64,000 nt of DNA from Tepidisphaeraceae bacterium (GTDB lineage Bacteria; Planctomycetota; Phycisphaerae; Tepidisphaerales; Tepidisphaeraceae). Shown here piece by piece: positions 16,963 to 26,607 of the stretch. The stretch covers positions 248,001-312,000 of the forward strand of contig DASYHQ010000013.1 of the NCBI GenBank assembly GCA_035998445.1. Direction: 5' to 3'. The notes below the pieces were generated by a model. It ran no database searches. It saw nothing but the letters and a program-made list of their open reading frames with translations, and was not told the origin of the DNA. Position numbers and translations under genes: made by a program. Position 1 is the stretch's first letter; each line of letters begins with the position of its first letter.

Positions 16963-18978
16963 ATGCATAACCCAACGCTGTGGATCGCGCTCCTTCTGCT
17001 GGCGGCACTTTGGATGGTGGCGCTACCCGTGACAAGCGCGCGGGCGGATGACATGGCCGTGGTGCGCGATCGATTGATCGCAGCAATGGTCCCCGCGTCG
17101 CCGGATGCGAAAGCGCGCGCCATCAAAGCGGCGACGGCACGTGCCGAATCGCAGCAGGCGGATGGAACGTGGAAGGACGTTGGGTACGACGATGCCCGGC
17201 GCAGCGGTTGGCGCACGAGCGATCACCTCACGCACGCTCGCACGATGGCGATCGGCCATCGCCTCAGCGGCGACGCAGAGTTGCGCGACAAAACGCTGAA
17301 AGCGTTCGCGTGGTGGCTTGCCAACGATCCGAAGAACTCGAACTGGTGGCACAACGAGATCGGCGTGCCACGGCTGATCGGCGAAACTGCGCTGCTGCTC
17401 GGCGACGCCCTGCCCGCCGACGTGCTCCCGGGCATCGTCCGCATCCTGCGTCGAAACGATTGGGCCCAGCACACGGGCCAGAACCTGGTGTGGGGCTGCG
17501 GCATTCAGGTGCTGCGCGGCTTGCTTGAGTCGGACCAGACCGCGGTGGCCGAGGCCTTCTCGCGCATGCACACCGAGGTGCGCGTGGGCGAGCCGCAGGG
17601 CGAGGGCATCATGCCCGATCGCAGCTTCCATCAGCATGGGTCGCTGTTGTACTCAGGCGGTTACGGTCGGGCGTTCACGTCCGACGTCGGCCAGTTCATC
17701 GCAGTGGGTTGGGGGACGGCGTTCGCGGCGCCGGCGGAGCCGCTGAACGTGTTTTTGTCGTACCTGCTGGATGGTCAGCAATGGATGATCCGCGGCGTGG
17801 CCATGGACCACTCGGTGGACGGTCGCGAGATCGTTCGCCCACGCCGTTCGTCGCGGTCGCACCCTTCGCCCACGCTTTCGAGATTCGGCGGCCTGGCGAC
17901 AGAACTGGCGGCGCTCGGCGCGCCGCGCACCGACGAGTTGCGCACCTTCGCCGATCGACTTGCCGGCAAGGGCGAGCCGCTGGTGGGCAACCGCACGTTC
18001 TGGTGTTCCGATTACGTCGTCCACCATCGGCCGGACTTCTTCATGTCGATCCGCATGTTCTCGAGCCGCACGATTAACGCGGAACTGGTGAACGACGAGG
18101 GCAAGCGCATGCGCCACGTCGCCAACGGCTGCACGATGCTGTACCGCCGGGGCAATGAGTATGAGGGCATCTTTCCCGCGTGGGATTGGAACCGCGTCCC
18201 CGGCACCACCGCGGCCGCAATCGATTTTGCGAAGAACGCCAAGCCTCGTGTCGCAACGACGGCGAACTTCGTCGGCGCGGTGTCGAACGGACGTTTCGGC
18301 GCGGCGGCGCAGGAGATCGATCACGATGAGCTATCGGCCCGCAAGTTCTGGCTGATGTTCGATGATGGCTTCGCCGCACTTGGCGCGGGCATCAGTTCGA
18401 CAGCGGATGGCACGGTTACCACCAGCGTAAACCAGTGCCGTCTTGTCGGTGACCTGCAGCGGAGTGAAACCAACGTCACGCATGATGGGTTCACTTACGT
18501 CTTTCCAGAGGGCCAGGAGCACCAATTGCGCCAGGGAGCGCAGAGTGGCCGCTGGTCAGATATCGGTGCTGACGTGGCCGCCAAACCGGTGACGATGGAC
18601 GTGTTCAACCTTTCCATCGATCACGGCGTTCGGCCCACCGACGCCAGCTACGCCTACAGCGTGTTCACCGGTGCCGATCGCTCAACCGAGGTGGTGGTGC
18701 TGAGCAACACGCCTGAGCTGCAGGCCGTCACGCATCGCCGCGACCGTGTGACGGCGGCGGCGTTCTGGAAAGCGGGACGGTTCGCGGTCGGTGGCCGGAC
18801 CGTCGAGGTCGACCAGCCCTGCCTGGTGCTCATCGAGAAGCAAGAGCAAGGGGGCGATTCGATCAGCGTGTCAAATCCGCGCAACACCGAACTTACGGTC
18901 ACGGTGACGATCGACGGCACGCCCCACCGCTTTGAATTGCCCGACGGTCCGATGGCCGGTTCGAGCGTGACGCGATGA
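16963..18978 (+). CDS. Polysaccharide lyase family 8 (hyaluronate/chondroitin/xanthan lyase-like)
   Basis: This secreted lyase of 671 residues starts at ATG 16963 and has a signal peptide (hydrophobic LWIALLLLAALWMVALP, cleavage near ARA). A TTG 13 codons upstream would lengthen the N-terminus. An (alpha/alpha) toroid N-terminal domain carries the catalytic Asn in NWWHNEIGVP and the His/Tyr pair in DRSFHQHGSLLYSGGYGRAF. The middle beta-sandwich has the typical FSSRTINAELVN and DWNRVPGTT. PL8 enzymes cleave uronic-acid polysaccharides by beta-elimination, and the exact polymer is not predictable from the sequence. It is probably extracellular or periplasmic. Confidence 0.9.
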   Translation: MHNPTLWIALLLLAALWMVALPVTSARADDMAVVRDRLIAAMVPASPDAKARAIKAATARAESQQADGTWKDVGYDDARRSGWRTSDHLTHARTMAIGHRLSGDAELRDKTLKAFAWWLANDPKNSNWWHNEIGVPRLIGETALLLGDALPADVLPGIVRILRRNDWAQHTGQNLVWGCGIQVLRGLLESDQTAVAEAFSRMHTEVRVGEPQGEGIMPDRSFHQHGSLLYSGGYGRAFTSDVGQFIAVGWGTAFAAPAEPLNVFLSYLLDGQQWMIRGVAMDHSVDGREIVRPRRSSRSHPSPTLSRFGGLATELAALGAPRTDELRTFADRLAGKGEPLVGNRTFWCSDYVVHHRPDFFMSIRMFSSRTINAELVNDEGKRMRHVANGCTMLYRRGNEYEGIFPAWDWNRVPGTTAAAIDFAKNAKPRVATTANFVGAVSNGRFGAAAQEIDHDELSARKFWLMFDDGFAALGAGISSTADGTVTTSVNQCRLVGDLQRSETNVTHDGFTYVFPEGQEHQLRQGAQSGRWSDIGADVAAKPVTMDVFNLSIDHGVRPTDASYAYSVFTGADRSTEVVVLSNTPELQAVTHRRDRVTAAAFWKAGRFAVGGRTVEVDQPCLVLIEKQEQGGDSISVSNPRNTELTVTVTIDGTPHRFELPDGPMAGSSVTR

Positions 18979-19038
18979 TTATCGGGCCGTTGCGTTGAAG
19001 AACTATTGTTCCGCGCGGCGTTGGCCGATGAAGGGATC

Positions 19039-19470
19039 ATGCGGGCGCTATCCATCCGTCAACCGTACGCAGAGCTGATCCTGCGGGGCTTGAAGACCAT
19101 CGAATTTCGCACGCGCGCAACAAAGATCATCGGCGAGCGGTTCTACATTTACGCCGCTAAGACTTGGGCCACGGGCGGCTCCAGCGCGACCGACGCGAAG
19201 CCGAAGATCTGGTCGACCGACCTCACCGTCCCCGGTCGCGACGAGAACTCGACGCCACCGCCGTGGATGCTGACGCTCGCCGACCGCCTGATCCTGCGCG
19301 GTCCGGACGGTGGCGACCTGCCGACCGGCGTCATCGTCGGCACCGCCGTCATCGAGAGGGTGACCCAAGGCCCCACCAGCTACGAATGGCACCTCGGCGA
19401 CGTGCAGCGCGCCACCCGCCTGCGCAAACCAACCGGTCACCCGCAGCCAGTCTGGTTCACGCCCTTTTGA
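19039..19470 (+). CDS. ASCH domain protein
   Basis: The 143-residue protein begins MRALSIRQPYAELILRGLKTIEFRT, the standard ASCH (PUA-like) N-terminus with conserved Gly-Lys-Glu-R residues. It continues through GERFYIYAAKTW and ends with QPVWFTPF. ATG 19039 is preferred because AAGGGATC lies just upstream and the fold begins there. ASCH proteins bind RNA or act on modified nucleosides (YqfB-type amidohydrolases), and no specific reaction is assigned. It follows the PL8 gene by 60 nt. Confidence 0.85.
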   Translation: MRALSIRQPYAELILRGLKTIEFRTRATKIIGERFYIYAAKTWATGGSSATDAKPKIWSTDLTVPGRDENSTPPPWMLTLADRLILRGPDGGDLPTGVIVGTAVIERVTQGPTSYEWHLGDVQRATRLRKPTGHPQPVWFTPF

Positions 19471-19493
19471 CCGCCCGGGTGCAAAAGAAAAAG

Positions 19494-19530
19494 ACACGAA
19501 GCAACTGCCCATTTTGGGCAGTGCTTCGTG
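19494..19530. terminator. Bidirectional terminator between ASCH gene and trxB
   Basis: CACGAAGCAACTGCCC and GGGCAGTGCTTCGTG form a 15-bp stem with one bulged A and an ATTTT loop. A-rich bases lie before it (AAAAGAAAAAGA) and T-containing bases after it, so it can end both convergent genes. Confidence 0.75.
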
Positions 19531-19561
19531 CCTTGGTGTTTCAATCTTCCAAATCGAACGA

Positions 19562-20545
19562 CTAATGAATGCCCTCAGCCGCCAGCCACCGCTCGGCGTC
19601 CAAGGCGGCCTTGCAACCCATGCCGGCGGCGCTGATGGCCTGCTTGTAGATCGGGTCGGCAACGTCGCCGGCGGCGAAGAGGCCGTCGACGCTCGTCGTC
19701 GTGCGGAACGGGTCCTTCAGCACGATGAATCCCTTGTCGTCCAGTTCCACCTTGCCGCGCAGGAACTTCGTGTTCGGCGTGTGACCGATCGCCACGAACA
19801 TGCCCGGCGCATCCACGCGCGTCTCCTGCCCCGTCTGGATGTTCTTCACGATCGCGGCCGTCATGCCACGCTCGTCGTCACCCACGACCTCGTCGACCAC
19901 CGAATGCCACAGCGGTTGCACCTTCGGGTTGGCCAGCAATCGGTCGGCCATCACCTTGCTGGCGCGCAACTGGTCGCGGCGGTGCACCAGGTACACCTTG
20001 CTGGCAAACTTCGTCAGGTACGTCGCCTCTTCCGCGGCCGAGTCGCCACCCCCCACCACCACCAACGGTTGGTTGCGGAAACGCGGCAGCGCGCCATCGC
20101 ACACCGCGCACGCGCTAACGCCGCGGTTCTTGTAGGCGTTTTCGGAATCCAGCCCGAGGTAGTTGGCGCTAGCACCTGTGGAGACGATCACGGTGTGCGC
20201 GTGCAGCGTCTTGCCCGTGCTGTCCGTCAGTTTGAACGGCCGGCTGGTGACGTCGATGTCGACGATGTCCTCCGTCTCGATGCGCGTGCCGAACCGGCTG
20301 GCTTGCTCACGCATTTTCATCATCAGATCCGGCCCTAGAACGCCGTCCGGGAAGCCCGGGAAGTTCTCGACCTCCGTCGTCCAGTTCAGCTGTCCCAGCG
20401 GCAGCGTGCCGCGCAGGCGGTTTTCCTCGGAGATGGCCCCTTCGTAAACGAGCGGCTCCAGGTTGGCACGGGCGGCGTAAATGGCGGCAGTCCAACCGGC
20501 GGGGCCGGAACCGATGATGACGAGCTTTTCTGCGGTGTTGTTCAT
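19562..20545 (-). CDS. trxB: Thioredoxin-disulfide reductase
   Basis: The NADPH-dependent flavoenzyme reduces thioredoxin. The FAD dinucleotide motif is [18 protein letters not shown] near the N-terminus, the redox pair is CAVCDG (about Cys146 and Cys149 from the chosen start), the NADPH motif is [16 protein letters not shown], and the C-terminal FAD motif is [11 protein letters not shown]. Length (327) and domain order are normal. ATG 20545 is chosen over 20557 as it lies closer to the conserved core; both are possible. It converges with the ASCH gene across a hairpin terminator. Confidence 0.95.
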   Translation of the reverse strand: MNNTAEKLVIIGSGPAGWTAAIYAARANLEPLVYEGAISEENRLRGTLPLGQLNWTTEVENFPGFPDGVLGPDLMMKMREQASRFGTRIETEDIVDIDVTSRPFKLTDSTGKTLHAHTVIVSTGASANYLGLDSENAYKNRGVSACAVCDGALPRFRNQPLVVVGGGDSAAEEATYLTKFASKVYLVHRRDQLRASKVMADRLLANPKVQPLWHSVVDEVVGDDERGMTAAIVKNIQTGQETRVDAPGMFVAIGHTPNTKFLRGKVELDDKGFIVLKDPFRTTTSVDGLFAAGDVADPIYKQAISAAGMGCKAALDAERWLAAEGIH

Positions 20546-20690
20546 TGCTGATTGCATGTTAGCGGGGAACCCGCGGCTGGGGAATTATAGGCGCGCAAGA
20601 CGGGAAAGTGTTCAGCGGCCAGTGGTCAGTCGTCGGCGATCGGCGAATGAAGATCGCCACCTTTGGTCCTAGTGTCCGCTGCTCAGCACT

Positions 20691-21218
20691 TTACTTCGCG
20701 CTATGTCCGGAAGTGAAGACCGCCGGCAGGTGCGGGCCGGGCGGGGCGGCGTGGAAGATGCGTTCGACGTAGGCGGGTCGGAGGTCGCTGGGCAACTGGT
20801 CGAGAGGGAAGAACGCGACGTCGAGCGACTCGTCGTCGTTCACACGGGGCTCACCACCGGTCGCCGTACAGCGGAAGGCGGTGGTGACGTACTGCGCGAC
20901 GTCGCCGTTGGGGTACGTCATCACCACCGACGTATAGACGCCGCTCACACGGTCGACCTTCACCCGCACGCCAGACTCTTCGTACACCTCGCGCACCACG
21001 GCGTCGGCGGGTTCCTCGCCGGGGTCGACCATGCCGCCAATGACGGCCCAGAGGCCGTTGTCCGCACGCTTGGCCAGCAGCAGTTCGTTGCGGTCGTTGA
21101 AGACGATGCCGAGCACGCCGGGAAATAGCAGATAGTCGTGGCCGACCCTCGCGCGGATGCCCTTCACGTACGGCGACATGCCCATAGCGGATTGCTTTCG
21201 TTCGGGTGATTGAATCAT
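20691..21218 (-). CDS. Nudix hydrolase
   Basis: The Nudix box is complete: GGMVDPGEEPADAVVREVYEESG, fitting GX5EX7REVxEExG. The upstream strand LLFPGVLGIVFNDRNELLLAKRADNGLWAVI and the following VSGVYTSVVMTYPNGDVAQYV are typical of the MutT/ADP-ribose-pyrophosphatase-like group. The substrate cannot be deduced. The start is uncertain: ATG 21218 (175 residues) or ATG 21137-21185 further in; the longer frame to 21266 adds a low-complexity Arg-rich head. Confidence 0.85.
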   Translation of the reverse strand: MIQSPERKQSAMGMSPYVKGIRARVGHDYLLFPGVLGIVFNDRNELLLAKRADNGLWAVIGGMVDPGEEPADAVVREVYEESGVRVKVDRVSGVYTSVVMTYPNGDVAQYVTTAFRCTATGGEPRVNDDESLDVAFFPLDQLPSDLRPAYVERIFHAAPPGPHLPAVFTSGHSAK

Positions 21219-21277
21219 GGTGCCTGACGAGCGGCGCCGGGTTGCCCTTGGCCGCTCATCCATCACCAGCAGCCGCC

Positions 21278-21787
21278 CTATTCCAGCGGCACCGGCCCGC
21301 TGCGGTCTGGCCGGCTGGGGGGTGGCGTTGGCGTGTTGATGACGTGCACGGTGCGGCCGGTGTCGTCGTCATCGTCGTCATCCACGTCACGGTTGCGGGC
21401 CTTGTCGCGGCCGATCGGGACGATCACTTCCTTCTCGGTTTCGCCGCGTCGAATCACCTCGTACGTCCCCTTCAGTTCGTCGCTCAGCTGCCCGAGCGAC
21501 ATGCCTCCGGCGGACATGAACAGCAGCAGGATCGCGCCCACCTGCGCCAGCCCCGTCAGCACGCCGAACACGACGTAAAGCCCGACGGCCTGATACATCA
21601 TGAGGCGCAGCGTCGTCAGCAGGACGATGCCCAGCGTGAGGTAGAACGCCGCGTAGAACTGCGGGCGGTTCTTGATGGTGCTGGGAAAGACGAAACACGC
21701 GAACAGGAACGCCACGATGGCGATCGTGATGCCATCGGTCGTGATGATCGTGTAGATCGGAGCGGCTTCGGTTTGCGCGAGTACCAT
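21278..21787 (-). CDS. Membrane protein of unknown function with Asp-rich tail
   Basis: The 169-residue protein has three hydrophobic segments (about residues 16-35, 45-63 and 66-90), then a cytosolic region and a tail with DVDDDDDDDTG and a Pro-rich end. I do not recognise a family. It lies 11 nt upstream of the extended Nudix frame and 33 nt downstream of the GT39-like stop, all on the minus strand, so it may belong to the rlmN-pseudopilin-GT39 transcript. Confidence 0.6.
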   Translation of the reverse strand: MVLAQTEAAPIYTIITTDGITIAIVAFLFACFVFPSTIKNRPQFYAAFYLTLGIVLLTTLRLMMYQAVGLYVVFGVLTGLAQVGAILLLFMSAGGMSLGQLSDELKGTYEVIRRGETEKEVIVPIGRDKARNRDVDDDDDDDTGRTVHVINTPTPPPSRPDRSGPVPLE

Positions 21788-21819
21788 GGCAACAGGATAC
21801 CGCGGATCGCCGATTTTGG

Positions 21820-23577
21820 TTAGTTCGTTTCTCGATCGCTGACGTTCGAGGGCACGAACAGGTCGATTGGCTTGTTGGCCCAGCTGATGCGCGACGGCAG
21901 CAACTGAATCGCGGCGTCGGGGCTCCAGGAGACGAATTCCGTCGGTGGCTCGTTCAACCGATCGACCGCCTTCACGATCGCGTCGAATTCGGCAACGGCC
22001 GGTGGCACCGGGCGGTCGACCGGCTGCAACAACAGCACCCAGCAGAACAGATCGACCGGTGGCATGCTGTACGGTGCCGGCTCATCGAAGATCGCCATTC
22101 GGGTTCTGCCACGGTCGGCCCACATCTCCAGCGTGCGGGCCGCCTCGGTGCGCGTGTCGCTGCGGCCGGTGTCACGCGCGAAGTTCTTGATGTAGATCGC
22201 CCCCGCCGCCACGACCCAGGCCACCAGCGCGATGCCCGCAATGCGACGCGTGCGCGGCAGTTTGATCCAGTTCCGCAGGCCCCCGAGCGCTGCGATCAGC
22301 AGCGCCACGCAGGGCAGGATTGCAAACCGGCCGTACTCGCCCGGCTTGCCGGCCCCCAGCAGCACGAACTGGGCCAGCACCAGAAGCGCCGGCGCCGCCA
22401 GCAGGATCGCCAGCGCCTTGCGTGGAAAATCGACCGCAGCGCCCGGCGTGCGGGCCATGCGCAGCACCCCAACCACGGCCGCAATGCCACCGATCACCGC
22501 CACGGCAAGGCTCGATCCCTCGGCCAGCAGGTCGATCCCGTTGAACAGGCCCCGCACCACCTGCCCCACCTGATAGAAGTTGCCGTGGGCGGTCATGTTC
22601 GAACTGAGCACGCTGGAACCCTGCATCGCGTTCATCACGACGTACGGGTTGCTGATGCCGTAGACCAACGCGCCCGCCCCCAATGCCAGCACGAGGTGGC
22701 CGACGCGCCGCATGAGTGACTGCGGCCGCAGCGCGATCATGAGCAGCAGGATGACGATGCCCGGCAGCGAGAGCAGCACCATCCCCGTGGCCGCACCCCA
22801 AAGTGCGCCGGCAGCGATCGCGCGGCGCGACGAGCCGTTGCGCACGTACGCCGCCGCGGCGAGCGACGTCCACAGCAGCAGCACCGCGCCGGCCAGGTGG
22901 GGCTTGCCCTCGTGGGCCATGTTCACCACCACCGGCATGCAGGCGAACGCGATCCCACCGAGCGACACGGTCAGCAGCGAACCGCTCATCTTTCTCAGGA
23001 TCAGCATGACCGCCGCCACGCCAGCCAGGCCCCACAGTGCCGAGTAGGCGCGCATCACGATGTAGAACCGGCCGAACTGTTCGGGATGATCGAGATAGTG
23101 CGCGACGTCGCCGCGCACCGTCAGCAGACCCATTTCTTCCCCGAACTTCAGCAGCGCGCCGATCGGGTAGACCCACAGCCCGCCGTACTGGTACATGCGC
23201 GGGTCGAGCTGCATCTGTCCCGGGCGCATCTGGCCCAACGCGCGCAGCGTCAGCATTTCGTCGGGCTGGTGCGAGTACAAGCGGTACCGCTGGACGATCT
23301 CGGCACGTTGGGCGTCGGTCGCGTTGACGACCACCGGCGCATCGCGGTTGGCGAGCGGGTTGACGTCATGATCGCTGGCCTGGCCGGCGGCGTCCCAGCC
23401 GCCGGTGAGCGCGATGATCTCGGCGCCGGTCCACGGCTCGCGCGAGGCGAACAGGAACTCGTCGTCGGCACGCGAGGGCAGTCCCCAATTGATGCCGATC
23501 GCGAACGCGCAGATCGCCACCAGGAACGGCGCGACCAAGGCAAGGACGACGCGTGTTTTACTGACGTCGTCGTTCAT
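21820..23577 (-). CDS. GT39/ArnT-like polytopic membrane protein
   Basis: This is a 585-residue integral membrane protein with an N-terminal helix (VVLALVAPFLVAICAFAIGINWGLPSR), a first periplasmic loop with acidic residues (RADDEFLF) and roughly ten further helices. The plan resembles dolichyl-phosphate-mannose/lipid-linked glycosyltransferases (PMT/ArnT, GT-C fold). The sugar donor and target are unknown. The start ATG overlaps the pseudopilin stop (ATGA), indicating translational coupling. The family assignment is moderate because the GT-C motif is weak by eye. Confidence 0.65.
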   Translation of the reverse strand: MNDDVSKTRVVLALVAPFLVAICAFAIGINWGLPSRADDEFLFASREPWTGAEIIALTGGWDAAGQASDHDVNPLANRDAPVVVNATDAQRAEIVQRYRLYSHQPDEMLTLRALGQMRPGQMQLDPRMYQYGGLWVYPIGALLKFGEEMGLLTVRGDVAHYLDHPEQFGRFYIVMRAYSALWGLAGVAAVMLILRKMSGSLLTVSLGGIAFACMPVVVNMAHEGKPHLAGAVLLLWTSLAAAAYVRNGSSRRAIAAGALWGAATGMVLLSLPGIVILLLMIALRPQSLMRRVGHLVLALGAGALVYGISNPYVVMNAMQGSSVLSSNMTAHGNFYQVGQVVRGLFNGIDLLAEGSSLAVAVIGGIAAVVGVLRMARTPGAAVDFPRKALAILLAAPALLVLAQFVLLGAGKPGEYGRFAILPCVALLIAALGGLRNWIKLPRTRRIAGIALVAWVVAAGAIYIKNFARDTGRSDTRTEAARTLEMWADRGRTRMAIFDEPAPYSMPPVDLFCWVLLLQPVDRPVPPAVAEFDAIVKAVDRLNEPPTEFVSWSPDAAIQLLPSRISWANKPIDLFVPSNVSDRETN

Positions 23578-24464
23578 TGGGGTTCGGTTGCCGTCGGCAC
23601 GAGGACACTGTCGGAATACCACGCCGGCCCCACGCCGGTGCTCAGCACGCCGGGCAGCGTCGGCGGCACAACCGCGCCGGGCGGCACGGGTGAGGCCTGC
23701 AGCGCGGTATAAATGTTGTCATTGTTCACGCCGCAAAACTGGGTCAGCGACCACTCGACGTGGCCGTCGCCAAAAAGCACGTTCTGTCCCGCTTGGCCGT
23801 GGTTGAGCGAGTTGCCCATCGACCGTAACGCTGGCCCATCTTCATAGCGCACGGTGGTGACGTTGTTGGAACCGGCGGTGCCCGGGTTCATGTCGGCCAT
23901 CAGGGCGAACTCGGCCCGTACGCGGTCGCTGTTGAGGTGATACTCGGGCAGCGACGAGAACGGCGTGGCGTACGAGTAGGTTAACGCATCGCGCGAGCTG
24001 AAGTTCCCCAGCCGTGGGTTGAAGCTGGCGGCCGCGGCGGCGCGGTCGACGCTGGGGCAGATGAACAGCTTCGGGTCGGCCATGCCACCGCGCACCAGCA
24101 GGTAGAGCGACGCCGTCACGTCGTCGGCGGCAACGGCAGAGCCTTCGGCGAACGGATCGGTCTCGACGTTGCCACCGGTGAAGGCGGTCCAACCGGGCTT
24201 GTCAACGTCGTGGCGAACCGACGGATACTCATTCCGGTTCTCGCGCCCGTACTGGTCCAGCGCCAACTTGATCAGGCGAAAGTTCTCGGCACAGCGCACG
24301 CGGTTGTTCATCTCGCGCACGTTCAGCACGTACGGCACGAAGATGCTGGCCAGGATCCCGAGGATCGCCAGGATCACCACCGCTTCCAACAACGTGAACG
24401 CCCGCCGCCCACCATGGCGAGCGTAGCGCGACGACATATCCTGCATCCGCAACCGCTCCTTCAC
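23574..24464 (-). CDS. Pseudopilin-like protein (prepilin N-terminal methylation motif)
   Basis: This is a 296-residue protein with the prepilin leader RRAFTLLEAVVILAILGILASIFVPYVLNVREMN. The processing site would be after the Ala preceding Phe, with the conserved Glu at +5. The C-terminal half contains QNVLFGDGHVEWSLTQF, the DUF1559-like ending. It overlaps rlmN upstream (GTGA) and the GT39-like gene downstream (ATGA), so all three are translationally coupled. Such proteins are numerous in planctomycetes and their cargo is mostly unknown. Confidence 0.82.
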   Translation of the reverse strand: MKERLRMQDMSSRYARHGGRRAFTLLEAVVILAILGILASIFVPYVLNVREMNNRVRCAENFRLIKLALDQYGRENRNEYPSVRHDVDKPGWTAFTGGNVETDPFAEGSAVAADDVTASLYLLVRGGMADPKLFICPSVDRAAAAASFNPRLGNFSSRDALTYSYATPFSSLPEYHLNSDRVRAEFALMADMNPGTAGSNNVTTVRYEDGPALRSMGNSLNHGQAGQNVLFGDGHVEWSLTQFCGVNNDNIYTALQASPVPPGAVVPPTLPGVLSTGVGPAWYSDSVLVPTATEPQ

Positions 24465-25570
24465 GCCCCTGCCCCCAGTGTCACCAGTTCGCCACCGGCT
24501 GCTTGTTCGTTCTTACGGCGCAGCTGACCGCAGGCGGCGTCGATGTCGCGCCCGCGGCTCTTGCGCACGTGCGTGTTCACGCCGTTATGCCGCAGGATGT
24601 TCTGGAAGTTCACCACGTCGTCCGCGTCGGGCCGCTGGAACGGCAGGCCCTGCACCTCGTTGTAGCGGATGAGGTTCACGTTGGCGCGCAGCGACTTGCA
24701 AACGGTCGCCAGCTGTCGCGCGTGTTCCGGCCGATCGTTCACGCCGGCCAGCAGGATGTACTCGAGCGTGATCTCGCGGCCGGTCTGCTGGAAGTAGTAG
24801 CGCGCCGCGTCCAGGATCTCGTCGATCGCGAAGTGCTCGGCCCAGGGGATGAGCTCCCGCCGCAGCTTCTCGTTGGGCGCGTGCAGCGAGATCGCGAGGT
24901 TGATCGGCAGTTCCTCGTTGGCCAGATCGCGCATGCGGCTGGGCACGCCCACCGTGCTGATGGTGATCCGCCGGGCGCCCATGTTCAGGCCCTTGGGGTC
25001 GTGCAGCACGCGGATCGCCTTCATCACGGCGTTGTAGTTGGCCAGCGGCTCACCCATGCCCATGAAGACGACGTTGGTGATGTGTTCGTTTCGCGGCTTC
25101 ATCAACTGGTTGAAGGTAACAATCTGCTCGACGATCTGGTCGGCCGACAGGTTGCCCTTCACACCGTTGACCCCGCTGGCGCAAAACTTACATCCGACCG
25201 GGCAACCCACCTGCGAGCTCACACAGGCGGTGCGGCGATCGTCGTCGGGAATCATCACCGTCTCGGCGACGCTGTTGTCGGCCCAGGTGAGCAGCAGCTT
25301 GCGCGTGCCGTCGTCGCTGATCTGGTCGCGCGTGATCGTCGATCGCAGGAACGCGAACATCTGCCCGATGCGCCCGCGATCGAGCACCGAGAAGTTGGTC
25401 ATGAGGGGCGGATCGATGACGTTCTTGCGGTAGACCCAGTCGCGCAACTGTTCAGCCCGGAACTTCGGAAACCCGGCCGCGGTGACGGCGGCGTCGAGGT
25501 CGCGGGCGTTCAGTCCGAAAAATGGAGCCGGGGTGACGGTTACGGGATGATTGATGTCGTTCGAAGCCAT
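24461..25570 (-). CDS. rlmN: 23S rRNA/tRNA (adenine-C2) methyltransferase
   Basis: RlmN is a radical SAM enzyme that methylates A2503 of 23S rRNA and A37 of some tRNAs. The [4Fe-4S] motif is CPVGCKFCASG within SSQVGCPVGCKFC (CxxxCxxC). Other signatures are ERVFMGMGEPLANY-type (NVVFMGMGEPLANYNAV), ISTVGVPSRMRDLA, NLAISLHAPNEKLRRELIPW and the C-terminal RKSRGRDIDAACGQLRRK with the methyl-carrier Cys. ATG 25570 is preferred (369 residues). Its stop overlaps the start of the pseudopilin gene. Confidence 0.95.
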   Translation of the reverse strand: MASNDINHPVTVTPAPFFGLNARDLDAAVTAAGFPKFRAEQLRDWVYRKNVIDPPLMTNFSVLDRGRIGQMFAFLRSTITRDQISDDGTRKLLLTWADNSVAETVMIPDDDRRTACVSSQVGCPVGCKFCASGVNGVKGNLSADQIVEQIVTFNQLMKPRNEHITNVVFMGMGEPLANYNAVMKAIRVLHDPKGLNMGARRITISTVGVPSRMRDLANEELPINLAISLHAPNEKLRRELIPWAEHFAIDEILDAARYYFQQTGREITLEYILLAGVNDRPEHARQLATVCKSLRANVNLIRYNEVQGLPFQRPDADDVVNFQNILRHNGVNTHVRKSRGRDIDAACGQLRRKNEQAAGGELVTLGAGA

Positions 25571-25747
25571 AGAATGTAATACGTCCATCGGCGGACGATC
25601 GGCGACGGAAATCGGAAGCGATTTCCGTCCGTCGAGCCGTTTTCCGATTGACGGGATTTACGGTAACTGCTTAGCTGGAAGGACGCAATTGCCCTTGTTA
25701 CCATGGTCCATGGGTCGATCGCACGGACGCAACCGAAACGACGTATC

Positions 25748-26389
25748 ATGTCTATTCTCGGCACAAACATGACGCCGCGCCAAGAGCAGCCAGACGAGCA
25801 GCTGCTGGCCGAGTATCGCGAGGGAAACAAGGCCAGCTTTGCGCTGCTGGTCGGTCGCTACCAACGCGAGCTGTTCCACTTCCTCGTTCGCTTCCTTGGC
25901 GATCGCGCCGCGGCCGAGGACGTGTTTCAGGAGAGCTTCTTACAGGTCCACCAGTCGGCCGAGCAGTTTGACCCCCAACGCCGATTCCGTCCGTGGCTGT
26001 TCACCATCGCCGCCAATAAGGCCCGCGATCTGCTGCGTTCCAACGCGCGCCGGCCCACCAGCCCGCTTCAGGCCAGCATTGGCCGGGGTGATGACGACAG
26101 TGGCGAGTTCCTGGACCTGATGCAGGCCACCGGCGAGCTGCCATCAGAACCGATGGAACGTGAGGAACTGCAGCAGCTGGTGCAGAAGACGGTGATGCAG
26201 ATGCCCGAGCATCTGCGCGAGATCCTGCTGTTGTCGTACTTCCACCAGTTTCCGTACAAGCAGATCGGCGAGATTCTGGACGTACCGCTGGGCACGGTGA
26301 AGAGCCGCCTGCATGCCGCCGTCGCCCATTTCGCCGATCGCTACCGCGCCGCGACCGAAAAGGAACGTCGGCCGTCGGGCCAACAGTAA
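25748..26389 (+). CDS. ECF-type RNA polymerase sigma factor
   Basis: The 213-residue protein has sigma region 2 (FALLVGRYQRELFHFLVRFLGDRAAAEDVFQESFLQVHQS) with RPWLFTIAANKARDLLR as the -10-binding part. Region 4 (MPEHLREILLLSYFHQFPYKQIGEILDVPLGTVKSRLHAAVAHF) is the -35 helix-turn-helix. The linker is rich in Gly/Asp. ATG 25748 is chosen because the sequence upstream is not family-like. The small gene at 26608 follows on the same strand 218 nt later and may encode a regulatory partner, but it lacks a recognisable anti-sigma motif. Confidence 0.92.
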   Translation: MSILGTNMTPRQEQPDEQLLAEYREGNKASFALLVGRYQRELFHFLVRFLGDRAAAEDVFQESFLQVHQSAEQFDPQRRFRPWLFTIAANKARDLLRSNARRPTSPLQASIGRGDDDSGEFLDLMQATGELPSEPMEREELQQLVQKTVMQMPEHLREILLLSYFHQFPYKQIGEILDVPLGTVKSRLHAAVAHFADRYRAATEKERRPSGQQ

Positions 26390-26607
26390 TCCACGTCACA
26401 CTCGGTGGCCGTTCCGATAGTTTTCGCGATATATCGGAGCGCTTCCATTTTTTCTCGAAACATTAGTGATTACCCCCACGTAAGAAGCCATGTCGTGACG
26501 GGAGCAACTGTGCTTGAACGGTTTGCGGGTCGCGACGATTAGACGTTGCCCACTTTTCGATCGGCTGTTACGTTGCTGCCGACCGAGTGGCCTTACGGGG
26601 AATTCCC

